This document shows, piece after piece, positions 10,852-22,292 of a stretch of 64,000 nt of DNA. Positions within the stretch are counted from its first letter, which is position 1. Every line of letters begins with the position of its first letter. The notes beneath the pieces are model-generated. The model searched no databases. It was not told the DNA's origin and saw nothing but the letters and a program-made list of their open reading frames with translations. Source of the stretch: Apteryx mantelli. Taxonomy: Eukaryota; Chordata; Aves; Apterygiformes; Apterygidae. Both the position numbers and the translations under genes were made by a program. Where the stretch lies: positions 64,292,501-64,356,500 of the forward strand of contig NC_089980.1 of assembly GCF_036417845.1 (NCBI RefSeq). Reading direction: 5' to 3'.

Positions 10852-11493
10852 CTTTAAAGTTTGAGCCTCTCTTGGTCTCTGATAAAGTCCAATTATTTTT
10901 TTCTTCTGCAGCCATCTCAAGCCTTCCAATATTTCACCACCTAAAGATGGTTCCACCAAAATACTTCGTTCATAAGCACCCAAGTATTCTTTTGTTTCAT
11001 TATTGTTCTCTTCTTCACTTCTTGCATGAACACAGATCTGCAGCTGATCATCAGAGTCTCCTCTCATCAAAGTAAAACTCCTTTCATGGAATTCCTCAGT
11101 TAGACTTTGCTCAGGAGGAAGATGAAGAGCAAGTTCTCCCAGCAAAACTTTCCAGGAAGCATCCTCACGGTATGGCAAGACTATAATATTTAGCTGTACT
11201 GATACAGGAGTCAAGGTGGAGCACGAGTCTTCCTCAACATTAGTTGTCAAAAATGTAACAGATTTTGAACCACTGTGCTCTTTTTGAATGAGATCTTCAT
11301 CAACACTATCATCATTTATAACAACGAAGGACACTGAGGAAGTGCCTGGACCTGGAAGGCTGTCCTCATCAGTCATATCATCATCTAATGTTATCACCTC
11401 ATTTCTCCGGTCTTCATGCATATTCCAGCAGAGCTGTTTCTTCTTCTCCTCATCTACTTTTGATGGAGGTGCATGTTTTCGACGACTACTCAT
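10852..11493 (-). CDS. SHPRH: SHPRH first coding exon (N-terminus, residues 1-214)
   Basis: The exon encodes exactly 214 codons, starting at the ATG at 11493-11491. This start is chosen because MSSRRKHAPP...VDEEKKKQL.WNMHEDRRNE is the conserved vertebrate SHPRH N-terminus, and the ATG has A at -3. An in-frame ATG 15 nt upstream lies in the leader and would add only MRKDK. A basic start, useful for nuclear import, is followed by an acidic, Ser/Asp-rich disordered stretch (about residues 30-90). Then come a folded region with LNIIVLPYREDASWKVLLGELALHL and, near the end, GEILEGLRWLQKKKI. Compared with the human protein as I recall it, the N-terminal disordered part is clearly diverged while the later blocks are well kept. 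It ends on a complete AAG codon at donor AAAG|GTATTG. Alone it has no enzymatic motif. Confidence 0.97.
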
Positions 11494-11521
11494 TTTGTCC
11501 TTTCTCAACAGTATTCCCAGT
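11494..11521 (-). other. SHPRH: SHPRH 5' leader part in the first coding exon
   Basis: Upstream of the ATG the minus strand reads TTCATCTCACACAG|ACTGGG. This is a good pyrimidine-rich acceptor with its AG at 11523-11522, which gives a 28-nt leader in this exon. It implies a separate non-coding first exon, for which the CpG island about 1 kb upstream is the obvious place. Confidence 0.75.
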
Positions 11522-12340
11522 CTGTGTGAGATGAACTCATATTAGGCAATGATAAATATTGCAAAAATTAAATACTCACATTGAAATTTTACTGTGCAGT
11601 CACTGCTGAACTTGCAAAATTTTCAGACAGAGCCATATATGCTAAGAAATCTACATGCTCAGTAGCCACTTAGTTTTACAGAGCAATTTCTGTCTCAATG
11701 CCAAAACATTACACAAAGCTAGGCATGGAGCATTTGCCTCAGACTGTATTTTACCATTTTGTCAGATGGCTACAGATTGAGATCAGCAGGAATGCTGCAT
11801 TTCATAGCTCTTACTCAGAGCAGTTCTCCTGTTTCTGAGCACTTCAGAGGTGAGTGCTTTAACTATTGGTCTCTAGTGCCAGCCTGACCCTACAAAAATG
11901 TGAGTTTTTACAGAAGTGAAACAACTCCAGCAGAGAGATTAATAGACAATCTGCATCTGGGTACTAACAGCTCAAATGGAGTCATGTCAGGTCCACAGTG
12001 TGGATTCAGAGTTTTTGTACATTTCTTGTAGTTTTTTTAAAAATGTTTTTTCTTAAGCTGTATGATTAGCTGAACTAATTATAGTTCATCTAATACATAA
12101 AAAAAATATGTAAATTGCACTTAACCCAAAATTTAAAAAAACCTCCTTCTACTAATCAGGTCTGCATGTGCAGAGAATACAACTCCTAACGTATAAACGA
12201 GATGGACGCGCTCTATTCAATTAGATTCAAAACGCCACGGCCACAATCGTGCCTACTGCGTAAAGCAACAACGCTGCAAACAGCAGCAAGTGACAAAGCC
12301 TGCGCTGGCCTGGAGACCACCACAGCGCACTCGGACGCTA
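11522..12340. other. SHPRH first intron (probable)
   Basis: AT-rich sequence between the first coding exon and the CpG island. I see no repeat or gene that I can name. Confidence 0.6.
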
Positions 12341-12347
12341 ACCTTAC

Positions 12348-12470
12348 CTTCCGGGCCGTGCAGCAGAGGCTCCTCAGCGGGGAAGAGCCGGCACACACCG
12401 AGCAGGACGGCGCTCCGCCGCGCCTGCGCTCCCGCTCTCGCTCTGCAGCCAGGGCTCGCTTCCCCCAACA
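12348..12470 (-). other. SHPRH: Candidate SHPRH non-coding first exon (proximal)
   Basis: The minus strand reads CCCGGAAG|GTAAGG with the GT at 12347-12346, a near-perfect donor inside the CpG island and about 0.8 kb from the mapped acceptor. The start of such an exon cannot be read from sequence, so the right limit is only a placeholder. Confidence 0.4.
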
Positions 12471-13007
12471 CGGAAAGTTACTCGAAACTTGGGAAAGACA
12501 CCCAAGCGGGGGATTAAGTTTACTTTCCAGGAATCAGTATTTTCTCTCCCGGGACTCCGTGACGCGGGGGTACCGGGGACGTCAGGCACCCCACGTTTTG
12601 CCCACCCGCCCGCCGCTGTTGTCGCCGCCGCCCCGCGCCGCCGCCGTTACCACAGGCCCCGCGGGGCGCGCAGAGGCAAGGGCCGAGAGCGCGCCGGGAG
12701 CCAGGCCCAGGGCCCGTAGGGCGACCCCGCGGCCGCCCGGGGAAGGCCGCCCCGCCGCGCTGCGCTACAGCCAGCGGGTCACAGGGCGAGCACTGCGGGG
12801 CGGCGGCGGGGCTCGCTGCCCATCGCCCTCGCGAGTCCGTCGGGCCGGGCCCGCCCCGCCGCGGGTCCCCGGAGCCCGGAGAAGGGGTGGGGGGGTTGCA
12901 GAGCCGCCGCCAACCGCCGCTGCGGGGGGCTCCCCTCCCCCAACGTACCTGGGTGACTCGGCGGCGCGCGCCCCCGCGGCTCCCTCCCTCCCCGCCCAGG
13001 ACCGGCC

Positions 13008-13017
13008 GTCACGTGAC
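13008..13017. promoter_or_regulatory. GTCACGTGAC palindrome (CLEAR/USF-type E-box)
   Basis: A perfect 10-bp palindrome with CACGTG at its centre; the flanking C and G make it 12 bp. This is the consensus of TFEB/MITF-type CLEAR sites and is also bound by USF factors. It sits in the SHPRH CpG island about 60 bp upstream of the distal candidate donor. Binding is inferred from sequence only. Confidence 0.65.
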
Positions 13018-13035
13018 GCCCGCGGAGCAGCGCCC

Positions 13036-13050
13036 GGGGGGGGGGGGGGG
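13036..13050 (+). repeat. G15 run in the CpG island
   Basis: Fifteen G in a row, followed by CACACG. A second G-rich tract at about 13096-13127 contains several runs of three or more G with short loops. Both could form G-quadruplexes on the plus strand, upstream of the likely SHPRH start. Run lengths may be affected by sequencing or assembly. Confidence 0.85.
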
Positions 13051-13244
13051 CACACGACCCCGCCGCCAAGAGCAAAGGGGAAAGGGGCCTCGCGCTGGGG
13101 GTGGGGGGGGGAGAGGAGGGAAGGAGGGCACGCGGGTGCGCGCGCACCCGGCCCGGCCGGCCGGCGCCCAATTGGGTCTGAGTAAGATGACAGTTCCTCC
13201 CCGACCCCACGCCAGCGGAAAGGGGAACATGAGGGCGAAGTGCG

Positions 13245-13254
13245 GCGCATGCGC
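13245..13254. promoter_or_regulatory. NRF1-type site GCGCATGCGC
   Basis: A perfect palindrome equal to the NRF1 core consensus, common close to transcription starts of CpG-island promoters. A second copy lies 141 bp to the right. Confidence 0.7.
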
Positions 13255-13318
13255 AGAAACGCCCGCGACGCCGCTGCGGGGCAAAGGGGGCGGAGACAAG
13301 CGGCTGTCTGCCCTCACT

Positions 13319-13328
13319 GGGGCGGGGC
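13319..13328 (+). promoter_or_regulatory. GC box GGGGCGGGGC
   Basis: Exact Sp1/KLF-type GC box. Another, GGGGGCGGAG, lies at 13286-13295. Both sit between the two NRF1-type sites. Confidence 0.65.
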
Positions 13329-13385
13329 TGAAGGAGGAGCGGGAGCGAGGCGCTGGCGGCTGCGGAGGCGTTGGCGTTAGCGGCG

Positions 13386-13397
13386 TGCGCATGCGCA
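13386..13397. promoter_or_regulatory. NRF1-type site TGCGCATGCGCA
   Basis: A 12-bp perfect palindrome containing the full NRF1 consensus, near the right edge of the SHPRH CpG island. Together with the copy at 13245 it frames two GC boxes, a typical bidirectional-looking promoter core. Confidence 0.7.
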
Positions 13398-13450
13398 CGG
13401 GCCCACCGCCCAGGGGGTGGGACGGGTTCGTGTGAGGACTTGCGGAGTCT

Positions 13451-16400
13451 CGGTGTTTAGCCCGGTTTTTACGAAAACGTTTTAACACAAGCCTGCTGTT
13501 TCGGGAGAGGGAATGCGCTAGGTTATAGCCATGAAGAATGGGGCTAAAAAAATCCACACATTTCGTTTTTGACGCTGTTCATTTGTTTTCCAGAGATAGT
13601 CATAAAGGGTAGTGGAAAAATCCCATTTTGGGGGAAAATAATGACAAATTTTTGCACGAGTACTCACACCAGAAGTATTTGTATCGTTGCTTTACAAGCT
13701 CTTTCACTTTTAGAAACCATCAAGGAGCAGAGGAGATACCATATTATTTCAAAAACCAATCACAGACTGAAAAAAATGAATTGGAGAAATGATTTCCTCA
13801 AAGTAGCAGTGATGATGGAAGTTTTGAGGCAATCCTTGAGCTGAAATATATTTTCAAATAGAAAAAGAAGGCTATTAAACTGTGTAATAAAAATTATTTT
13901 AAAAAGCAGGTGCATGGGCAATTTTCTCTGTAAAAAAGCAAAAATAGTCCAATGAATTGTTGACTGCAATTATCACTTGAATAGAAACTATGAAAACATT
14001 TATGTAATCTTGTGAAAGGGGCAGATCCATCCTTAGGAACTTAGAGAAACGGCTGTAAATACACAAATCAGAAAACTTTTTAGAATAAGAAGGTGACTTT
14101 TTTTTTTTCTTCTAGCAACTGTTTAGAACATTTGTTCATGTTATGCCATGCTAGTTTGATCTTTTTAATTCACAATGCTTAGTTTGCTATGTGACCATTT
14201 GACATTCCTGTGTTAAAATTATCTTAAAAACTGTCACTCAATCCTGTTGCAAAACTGTAAATTACTGCAGAACAAAAGCTAAAAGATAAGACTTTAATGT
14301 ACATTGATAACTGGAATAATAATAAGAGGGGAGCTGAAGAGTGAACACGTCCTATGAGGAGCAACAGCTAAAAATGTGTCTATACTGTTGTATAAGTTCT
14401 GCTTTATGCCAGAGCGCAGCTCTCCTTACCATCCCGTGCTGCCCATTAGCTCACACTTGAGCTCATCCTGTGCTGAAGTACACAGCTCACTTCTTATTGA
14501 AAGTCATAGATCCCCAGACATTAATAAAGCTGTTTTCTGATTACTATCTTTAGTATTACATTTGATGGCAATGATGGATCCTTATAGGTAGTCCTTTAGG
14601 CTATATCAGTATGGCCTCTATCAGGCATGCCCCTGAATAAGGGGGAGCAGTTCCTTGTCAAGTGGCCAAGCAGAGTCTAGCTTGTGTCCAAGGCCTTCTC
14701 AAAGAAGCTACTCCCATTCTGCATTTCAGCAGAACTGATCTTCAGCTTGAGAGGTATCCTGTAACCTTTTATGTCCATCTTTGCTTTGCTCATGTCTGTA
14801 ATGACCTCTGCACACTCTATATAAAGGCACAAGCCTGACATACCTCTTCAGCCTCTCTTCACGGCAATTGCTACAGCCAGACAGTGTGCTGTTACTGTTA
14901 CTAGTATATCTGGGGAAGCTTAGTGTCAGAGGCCCCTCTTCAGGGCCATCCAAACTCAGAATAAGAAGACAAATGATCCACAATGGGCTAGGTAAAGTCT
15001 ATATACCTCAGGTTAGAGAATGAAGACAAGAGGGATTGTTCCAGCTGACAGACTTCTCTTTTTCTTCCCATTTCACATTATCAGTATACCCAGACTTGTT
15101 CATCAAGTGGAGGAGGCAGAGCAGCATGATGCTGGTGGGACTCCTTCATTCTCACAGATTCAGGTGATCAACAGTGGGTGCAGAGCACTTGCACAAGGAG
15201 CCCCACTTTTGAGGTCCCACATGGGGGAGCCTACACTGCTCTAGACTTATGGCAGGCATACTTTTATCTCAGCAACCATAAGGGAGTTCTTCTCCTCTGG
15301 TTGCTCTGACTCCTACCAGTGGAGTGCGCCAGTTCGGGATGCAAAAATCTGATATTCATAATACGCAAGGTGAACCTGTGCATCATCCCTTTATAGTGAG
15401 CTGCTTACCTACGCACGTAGTTGAATGCTGGGATGTGAGAGTGAAATGTATTAGCTTCACAAATTCCTAGATAAGCGCATAACTTGAACAACTCACTATT
15501 TTACTGTTTAAGTCAACAGCTAAATCCCAACAGGCACATCCAGAAATAAAAGACCTCTGCAAACAAAAGGAAGGGTCTTCTAACATGATCTTTTCGTCAG
15601 GACAAAACCAGAAAGCCTCCCAAGGCAACTCCAAACCATGAGCAATGAGCATTGTGATGTCCTACTTCATTATGTGTCTGAAAAGTCTACTTAAACATGA
15701 TGGATCTACCCTGACAACAACTAGTATTTTTACTGTTCAGAATTTTAAGTCTCCAGAAAAGCTCTTTGTGAGAGTGAAAATTCTGAACTTCTGAAGGAGC
15801 TCTGAACTTTTTGCACAGGCTCTACTTCTGCATCTAGAAGCTGATGAATCATTCGGAGAATAAATTTTCCCATTCTCCTTCAAAATGAAAAACCCACTAC
15901 AGATGTGTCAGCTCTAGCAGTAACTACTTTACATCTCAAACCAGTGGAACAAACTTCCCTGGGAACTGAGGACCATCAAAACTTTTCCCTCTGAAAGTGC
16001 AAGGAACATATCTTTGATTCTCATTACTCTAATACAAATATGTGGCAGCACAAAAACAGACTGAAACAACTAAAACAAAAAATTACACCGCATATTCTCC
16101 TATGGGAAAAAAATGTCAGAAAAAAACACATGACAGATGGTAGTCAGATCACTCACCCATTATTAGAAACTGCTCAAACAGCATACAGTATAAGAATCCA
16201 TGTAGAAATGGCAGACTACACTTCATGCTTCAGCAAGCTTTGTTCACAGGCTAAAGGCTGTGAATCTCTGAGAAGTTTTCGTCTGTCAGTGTTCTGTGTT
16301 TCTATATTATGCATGTCTTCTGTTTAATGATTTCCTACAGCTGCTCTCCAGGGTTTGGATTTGTGCTTTCTTTGGTGGTGATGGCATTTTTTAAGGCTTT

Positions 16401-19260
16401 CAATACAAAGCACTGGTGAAAGTGAACTCCATTTATTTTCTCACCTGGATATCATCATAAAAATTAGTAAGCAATAAAGGAACCTTTCTACTTTCACAAG
16501 AAGGAGAAAATACAATGGCACCAAGAGGGTGTGTGTTCTGCATCATGCTTTCTGTCTGAGCCTCTTGTTTTCTCCCTCTCCCATTCTGTAGCAAATATCT
16601 TCTTCAGTTCTCAGGATAAATGAGCTTTATTTTGAAATAGGGGTCAAGAGCAGGTGGAAGAATGCCCATTTCTATTCAGCAGCTAATGACTAAGGATCCT
16701 AGTGATTAGTACCTACTAATTTCTCTCCTGTTCTAAAAAACTGGAGTGCTTGAAAGAAGATAATTGCCATTTAATTTAATGAAATAGGAAGGAACGGTAT
16801 AAAGGGAAGAGAATATAACATAAAAAGTGATCGTGTGGGTTTTTTGACCACACTTGTGAACATAGGCTCTCTTGTTTATGGATGCAGATTCCCCTTTGCT
16901 CACAATAGCAACTCTTAAATCCCAGGGAGAGTAAGCGAATAAAAGCAGGAGACATGCTGCTCTGCAAAGGGTTTCTTTTTTGAGGGAGGATGGAGGAGAG
17001 AGAGAATAGCAGTCAACGTATGAAATTTTAAAGCCCTTCCCACCAACATTTTAATTGCAAAAGCAAGTAGAAATTTTCTGAAGAAAGTCAGAACTGTGTT
17101 TGTCTCATGATTGGTTCTAGTGGCAGGATGTGTTAGTGGTTACAACAAGAGAATAAAACTGAGGGAAACTGGACTATATTCACTGCTCTACAATCATTGT
17201 ACATTATGTTGAACAGCTACCTAAGTATCTACGTGCCTCAGCAAACTAGGCAGAACACCACTCAGTATGTAAAGATCTTTGCATTCCAGAGATAAATCTA
17301 TTTGTATTAGTAAAATCATTGTCAATAATCTGTGCCTTGGTGGAAAATTATGTCGATAGGTTTAACTCTCCCCAGCTTCTTTAGTGTTGGAGTTGTAAAG
17401 TAATTTAGCTGTGATAATGGGACTTTCAAAGTGTTTGTCATATAATTGCTACCATCCACAGTGCAATACTGCTTTAGGCAAGAGAGTAGAAGATTTCAAT
17501 ATTTCTCAGAGAGCTACAAAGAGCAGAATACTTTTCTGTGCCAAAAGCAATCATGTAAATCAGTGGGCTAACTCCCCAGCATGCACAGAATAATATGATA
17601 TAGCCACAGGATTCTAGGCCTCTTTTTTTCCCACTTCTTCAGGGCTTCAGTTCTGTTTCTTCAAAATAGTAAAGTTCAATATATCACTAATGCACTTCTA
17701 TCTCTCACCGCAGCATCTCCTGGAGGAATCTACCTACACCCCATGGAATAACACTCTTCAGGCCATCTGTCTCAAATCACGTGTATACAGAATTCTTACA
17801 CACCCTTGTCCATCTGCCACTCAGCTAAACTACGTGCTGATTTTGTGAAAACCAGGTGATATACCTGACCTCAAGACTGACTGTAGCAGCTGATCAGCCA
17901 CTGGTGGGAGTTAAGCCCATCTCCCTTTTTCCAAGAGAAGAGGACAGTTAAAAAGATATCTAAATATAGAGCAGAAAAAAAAAAAAAATCATGTCATTGC
18001 ATCTAGGACATCATCTACAGTTACTATCTCAGATTTGGACTCCAGTTCCTGAAGTTATTTAAATATATACCTAAATAAGGCATTTTCATTGCTTTAGTAT
18101 TCCTTTTATGAACACTTGTTTTTTTACTTAACAAAAATGTGTGAAGGAAAAGTATGCAGTTCCTGTAAAAAAGTGACCCCCTTCCTCTAATAAAACTAGA
18201 AAAAATACATAAAAATTTGTTATAAAATCATTACAAATATTAGGAAATTTAGGCTCAAAGTATAGATGTTTATAATGTAATATACGGCACACTGGTTTAG
18301 AGGAGGGCTGAAGAAGGGCATGCATGACAAGAATATCTCAGATATCTGCCTTTACTTTAGAGATACCTCACTTGGCTGTGAAAAATCCTTATTTTCACAC
18401 TCTGGCAAGAGAAGGTTTAAATTCAGTACTGTCCCTCTTATGTAAAGATTAAGCCACTCAAAACTCTTCTTAATGCAAAATTATTCTCTGTGATCCACAC
18501 CACGGATAAAAAGGCAATTCAAAGTGCACATTAAAACAAAAATGTGCAGGCTTCTGGGACTATTTTCTTTTGCCCACTTTCCTTAACAAAGAAGTGAGAA
18601 GTAGGCTCTGCATTTTCTGTCAAAGGAAATATGAACTTCATCAGAGCATCAGGATGTTATATACCTGTGTTATAAAATATTCTTGGGAAGTACAGAAAGA
18701 TCTTCTGGAGTACTCAGGCCACAGACCAATATATTTATTTAATACAGTTGAAAACCTGCTTCCAAAGGTGTTTTCTTTAAGATTAATAAGGTTTGGTCTG
18801 AAAATGAGTTCATAAAGATCAATGTAGCTTCATAAAAGGAATATTAATAAACCTTCTCTTCAGAGAAGTGTTACATTTAATTATCTACTTGAAATTCAAC
18901 TCTGAACCAACGTGGATTGTTACATTGACTCAGAAAAAGCACCAAGTTTTACATAGTGGTAATATGTGCATTGTACACCATCCAGCCTTTGAGCTTAGGG
19001 AATTCTGAGCTCAGGGAGCAGATAAATGCTGAATCACATACTGAAAAATACTTGAAATAGTGGAGGAGATACCACAAAGCTGTCCACGAACTACTCTCAT
19101 TAATAGGTCTGTTGCTGTTCTTCAGGGTAGTTACACTTTATCTAGATGTTTTTGGTGCCAAACAGCATTTCTTGTACAAGACATAAGAATATTTCTAAAC
19201 ACAATATATGATGTAATTAGATAAAGAAACATATGTAGCACTATACCACAGGGGAATTAC
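13451..19260. other. Intergenic sequence, SHPRH-GRM1 gap (first part)
   Basis: AT-rich DNA upstream of both divergent genes. Frames here are short (all under 100 codons) and none was recognised. Around 15.8-16.0 kb the sequence has the feel of an old dispersed repeat, but I cannot assign it to a family. No conserved exon was identified. Confidence 0.6.
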
Positions 19261-19264
19261 AATG

Positions 19265-19720
19265 AAGAAGTTCTGTTGGCCCTTTTTGCCATGAGAGTGC
19301 ACTGCCAGCCTATGTCCAACCTGTTGTCCACCAGGACCCCCAGGGCCTTCTCTGCAAAGCTGCTTTCCAGATGGTCGGCCTCAGCCTGTACAGGTGCAGG
19401 GGGTTATTCCTCCCCAGGTGCAGGACTTGGAAATTCCTGTTGCTGAACTTCATGAGGTTCCTTTCTGCCCCTTTCTCCAGCCTGTCAAAGTCCCTTTGAA
19501 TGTTAGCACAACCATTTGGTATATCAGCCCCTCTTCCTAGTAGTGTATCATCTGCAAACTTGCTGAGGATGCATTTGGCCCCATCACACAGGTCATTAAT
19601 GAAGATGTTAAACAGTATGGGCCCCAGTATCAACCCCGAAGGACACCTCCAGTAACTGGTCTCCAGCTGGACTTTCCACCACTGATCACAACCCTAACAT
19701 CCTGACTAACCCATTAGCCT
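19265..19720 (-). mobile_element. CR1 LINE fragment, truncated at both ends
   Basis: On the minus strand this encodes the middle of a CR1 reverse transcriptase: a broken KSSWRPVTG segment, then [20 protein letters not shown] (both catalytic Asp kept), [20 protein letters not shown] and VLHLGRNNP, and finally the region like the CALVAKKAN block near 19.28 kb. A 107-codon stretch (19633-19310) is still open. It lacks the 3' UTR and octamer end that a normal 5'-truncated copy would retain, so the right-hand (3') part of the element has been lost by deletion or rearrangement. Confidence 0.85.
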
Positions 19721-22266
19721 CTCCCTTGCCTTTCTCCACCCAGCCAAACCCAGTTGCATGCATTGTTTTATCTGTAAAACAATAATAAAAAATTCCATTT
19801 CTACTGTACTCTCACCAGGTGGATGCAAATTCTGTTATGTAGCACTACAGTTAGAAAATTTGTACGAAGTTACAATAATAAAACAGTGCTTCAGCCTAAT
19901 CTCCCTCCTGATGTCAGTGTTCTGAGGGATTTTGGTTTTGGCTTGCTTTATTCTAATGTATTTTCTTGTATGGTGTCCACATTCCCATCTGCATATCCAT
20001 GAGACTGTTTATACTTCTTAGTTGGAATTAATAGCATCCACCCTCTCTGACTGGGGAAATGAGTCAGCAAAAATAACTGTGCACCAGTGAACACAGTCCC
20101 AGGGAAAAAACACCTTGTCACATAATAAAACAATGAAATATTATTTTTCACAACTCTGTGTGAGCAAAAATAAGCCTCTGTAATTGAGGAGGTAATTGGG
20201 AGATGCAAAGAGATGGAAGAATTTTATTTGAAAATGACTGAGAGAGGAAAAGTAAAGAGATCAGAGGAAAAGGTGTCCTCTATGCTTTTTCCAACAAAGT
20301 ATTACTTTTCATTAACTACAGTTTGTTTCTCTAGGCGCCTGAAACAGAATATAAAAATGTTGCAAAAAATATTCCCCTGGGATGCCTATGGAGTTGTAGC
20401 TGTTCCTAAGAGATGAAATCCTGAGTGTGCAGCACAGATGGAAAGTGATAAATGATTAAGATGTTATGGGATATAAATAACAATACTATGATGTTGTGTG
20501 TAGAGATATCAGCAAGACAAGGAATGCTTGTCTTTTGGCTTGATAAGCATCTTATTCATGTATTATCTCAAACTGCAACAGTTCTGGTCTCTGCCCAAAG
20601 CGTAAGTAGGTGTATTTCTCTCAGGGTCCTGAGGCCATCCCCAGTCCTGCCTGTCCCTGCCCCTCGGTCCCTGCCCCACGGTGGTGCCTGGGGGGCACTT
20701 GGGCTCTCTGTAATTTTAAGATAGATCCAGCACCACACCAAGGTAAATGCATTGATAAATATTATATCAGAAAACTTGAGCATAAGGAGATAAACATCAC
20801 CAGTAACAAAATAAAGGATAGATTATTTTCAGAGAACCAGCCACTTACAGTTACTCATAGTATAAGTTCTTCACCAAAAATGATTTAACCCTGGGTGCCA
20901 AGTTTTTTTTAGATTTGCTACCCTGGTAACTCCAGAAGAATTATCTGCATCCATCAGTGTTACTTCAAAATTTTCCTCCTTATTCTTAAGACAAATAAAC
21001 ACCATAGTTTGAGATGAGTTACAGGGAAAAAAAAAGAAGAAGAAAAAAAGAAAAAGAGAGTAACATTTGCACAAAGCAAATGCTCAAAATCTGCGAAGAA
21101 TTCTTGTCCCAACTCTTCAGACTTCAGAGCTTTCACAGCAGGGTGCTGCCGAGGCAGCCAAATTTTTCAGTTCAGCATGACGGGCCTCATTGGTGGTTGA
21201 TGTTGTTCAGGTTTGGTTTGGTTTGACTTTTTGGTTCCACCTTGCCATGGCAATAAGTGCCTTCCACACCTGTCTTGCAGCAAAGCAATTCTCTCAGGAG
21301 CCTGCTGGTTCTTCCCTATCTATGCCTTGCGTTTTTTTGAGATTCTGGTGGAGTTGTTTGGAGTAAAGTAGCTCCCAGCCGAGTGATCATTAAGATGCCT
21401 GCAAAGTAAGATAATGTAAAGGATAATCTGCTGTAAAGTGGTCTTCATTGTTCATTCTCCAAATCTAGACACTTCATTATCTCATAGTGCTGAAATATTA
21501 TATACTAAACAGGTAGCTTTTTCCTGTGTAGCCACTTGCAATATACAGTTATCATAATCATTGTACATTATTATGCAGTTCTTTCGATAAAGCAAGAACT
21601 CAGTCTAATCAAAATTATCCCATAAACCATATAAAGATTTGGTACTTTCTGACATTATCAAATGCAGACTGCTTTCAAAGGAAGGGTTTTGGAACAAATT
21701 ATCTGCACTATAAAATTAAAAATAACATTGAACTGAGTAGCAGCCTCCTCTCACCCACATTTCATATATCCAACCAAGACAGTTAAAATGGGCAAAGAGA
21801 AAAGACAGTTTAATGTGGAAATCTAAGGAGTACAATTTACAACTAGGAAATGTGAAGAGACTCTTATGTAACACCCCTTGGAGCTCTTCCACACTCTCAT
21901 ATGTACTCTGTATCCTCAAGGAGTCAATATGAAATCTGGTCATGCAGCATCAGGTCTTCCTTGCGGCAACAAATAGGTGAAAATGTCTCTCTCCTCACCT
22001 TTGAAGATCTTTAACTAGAAAGTATATACAACAGTGGAAAACATAGCTATGATGCTTAGAAAACATATGAGCTGTTTTCTATATAGAATAGTAGTTCATT
22101 TGAGTATTTACTATGCGGATTTTTTTAGGGTTTATTTATTCACGAGGCTTTTACTGCATTAGAAATGAACAAACAAAATTAAAAATGGACTAGACAACTG
22201 AAGCTGAAGGCTGTCTTCTCACCTCATATCCCTGAATTCTTCCCCTTACCCTCCTCCTCAATTTCT

Positions 22267-22292
22267 AAAAACAAACAAACAAACAAACAAAA
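22267..22292. repeat. (AAAC)n microsatellite
   Basis: About six units of AAAC/ACAA. Simple repeat of no evident function. Confidence 0.9.

Larger units (their letters stand above)
12949..13100 (-). other. SHPRH: Candidate SHPRH non-coding first exon (distal)
   Basis: The minus strand reads CACCCAG|GTACGT with the GT at 12948-12947, another near-consensus donor. It lies just downstream of the CACGTG palindrome and the NRF1 sites in the direction of SHPRH transcription, which makes it the better placed of the two candidates. The transcription start is not determined. Confidence 0.45.
12250..13450. promoter_or_regulatory. SHPRH: CpG island, promoter region of SHPRH
   Basis: GC- and CpG-rich block in otherwise AT-rich DNA, densest from about 12.33 to 13.43 kb. 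It lies directly upstream of the SHPRH coding exons and contains GC boxes, two NRF1-type palindromes and a CACGTG palindrome. No TATA box was seen, as usual for a housekeeping DNA-repair gene. Long open frames on both strands here (up to 327 codons) are Pro/Arg/Ala/Gly-rich, as expected of GC-rich DNA, and are not genes. Transcription may also run rightward from this island, but I cannot show it. Confidence 0.88.

Noticed and set aside
11494..11508. Upstream in-frame ATG giving MRKDK before the SHPRH start
   Set aside because: The vertebrate protein starts at MSSRRK. The extra codons lie in the leader of the same exon.
12202..13185. 327-codon plus-strand frame and several long antisense frames at 12.2-13.6 kb
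   Set aside because: All lie in the SHPRH CpG island. Long Pro/Arg/Ala/Gly-rich frames appear in several frames on both strands, as expected when GC-rich DNA has few stop codons. No domain was recognised.
14330..14380. Short match to the CR1 YEERLREL coding stretch (TCCTATGAGGAGC)
   Set aside because: Only about a dozen bases agree and the flanks do not continue as CR1.
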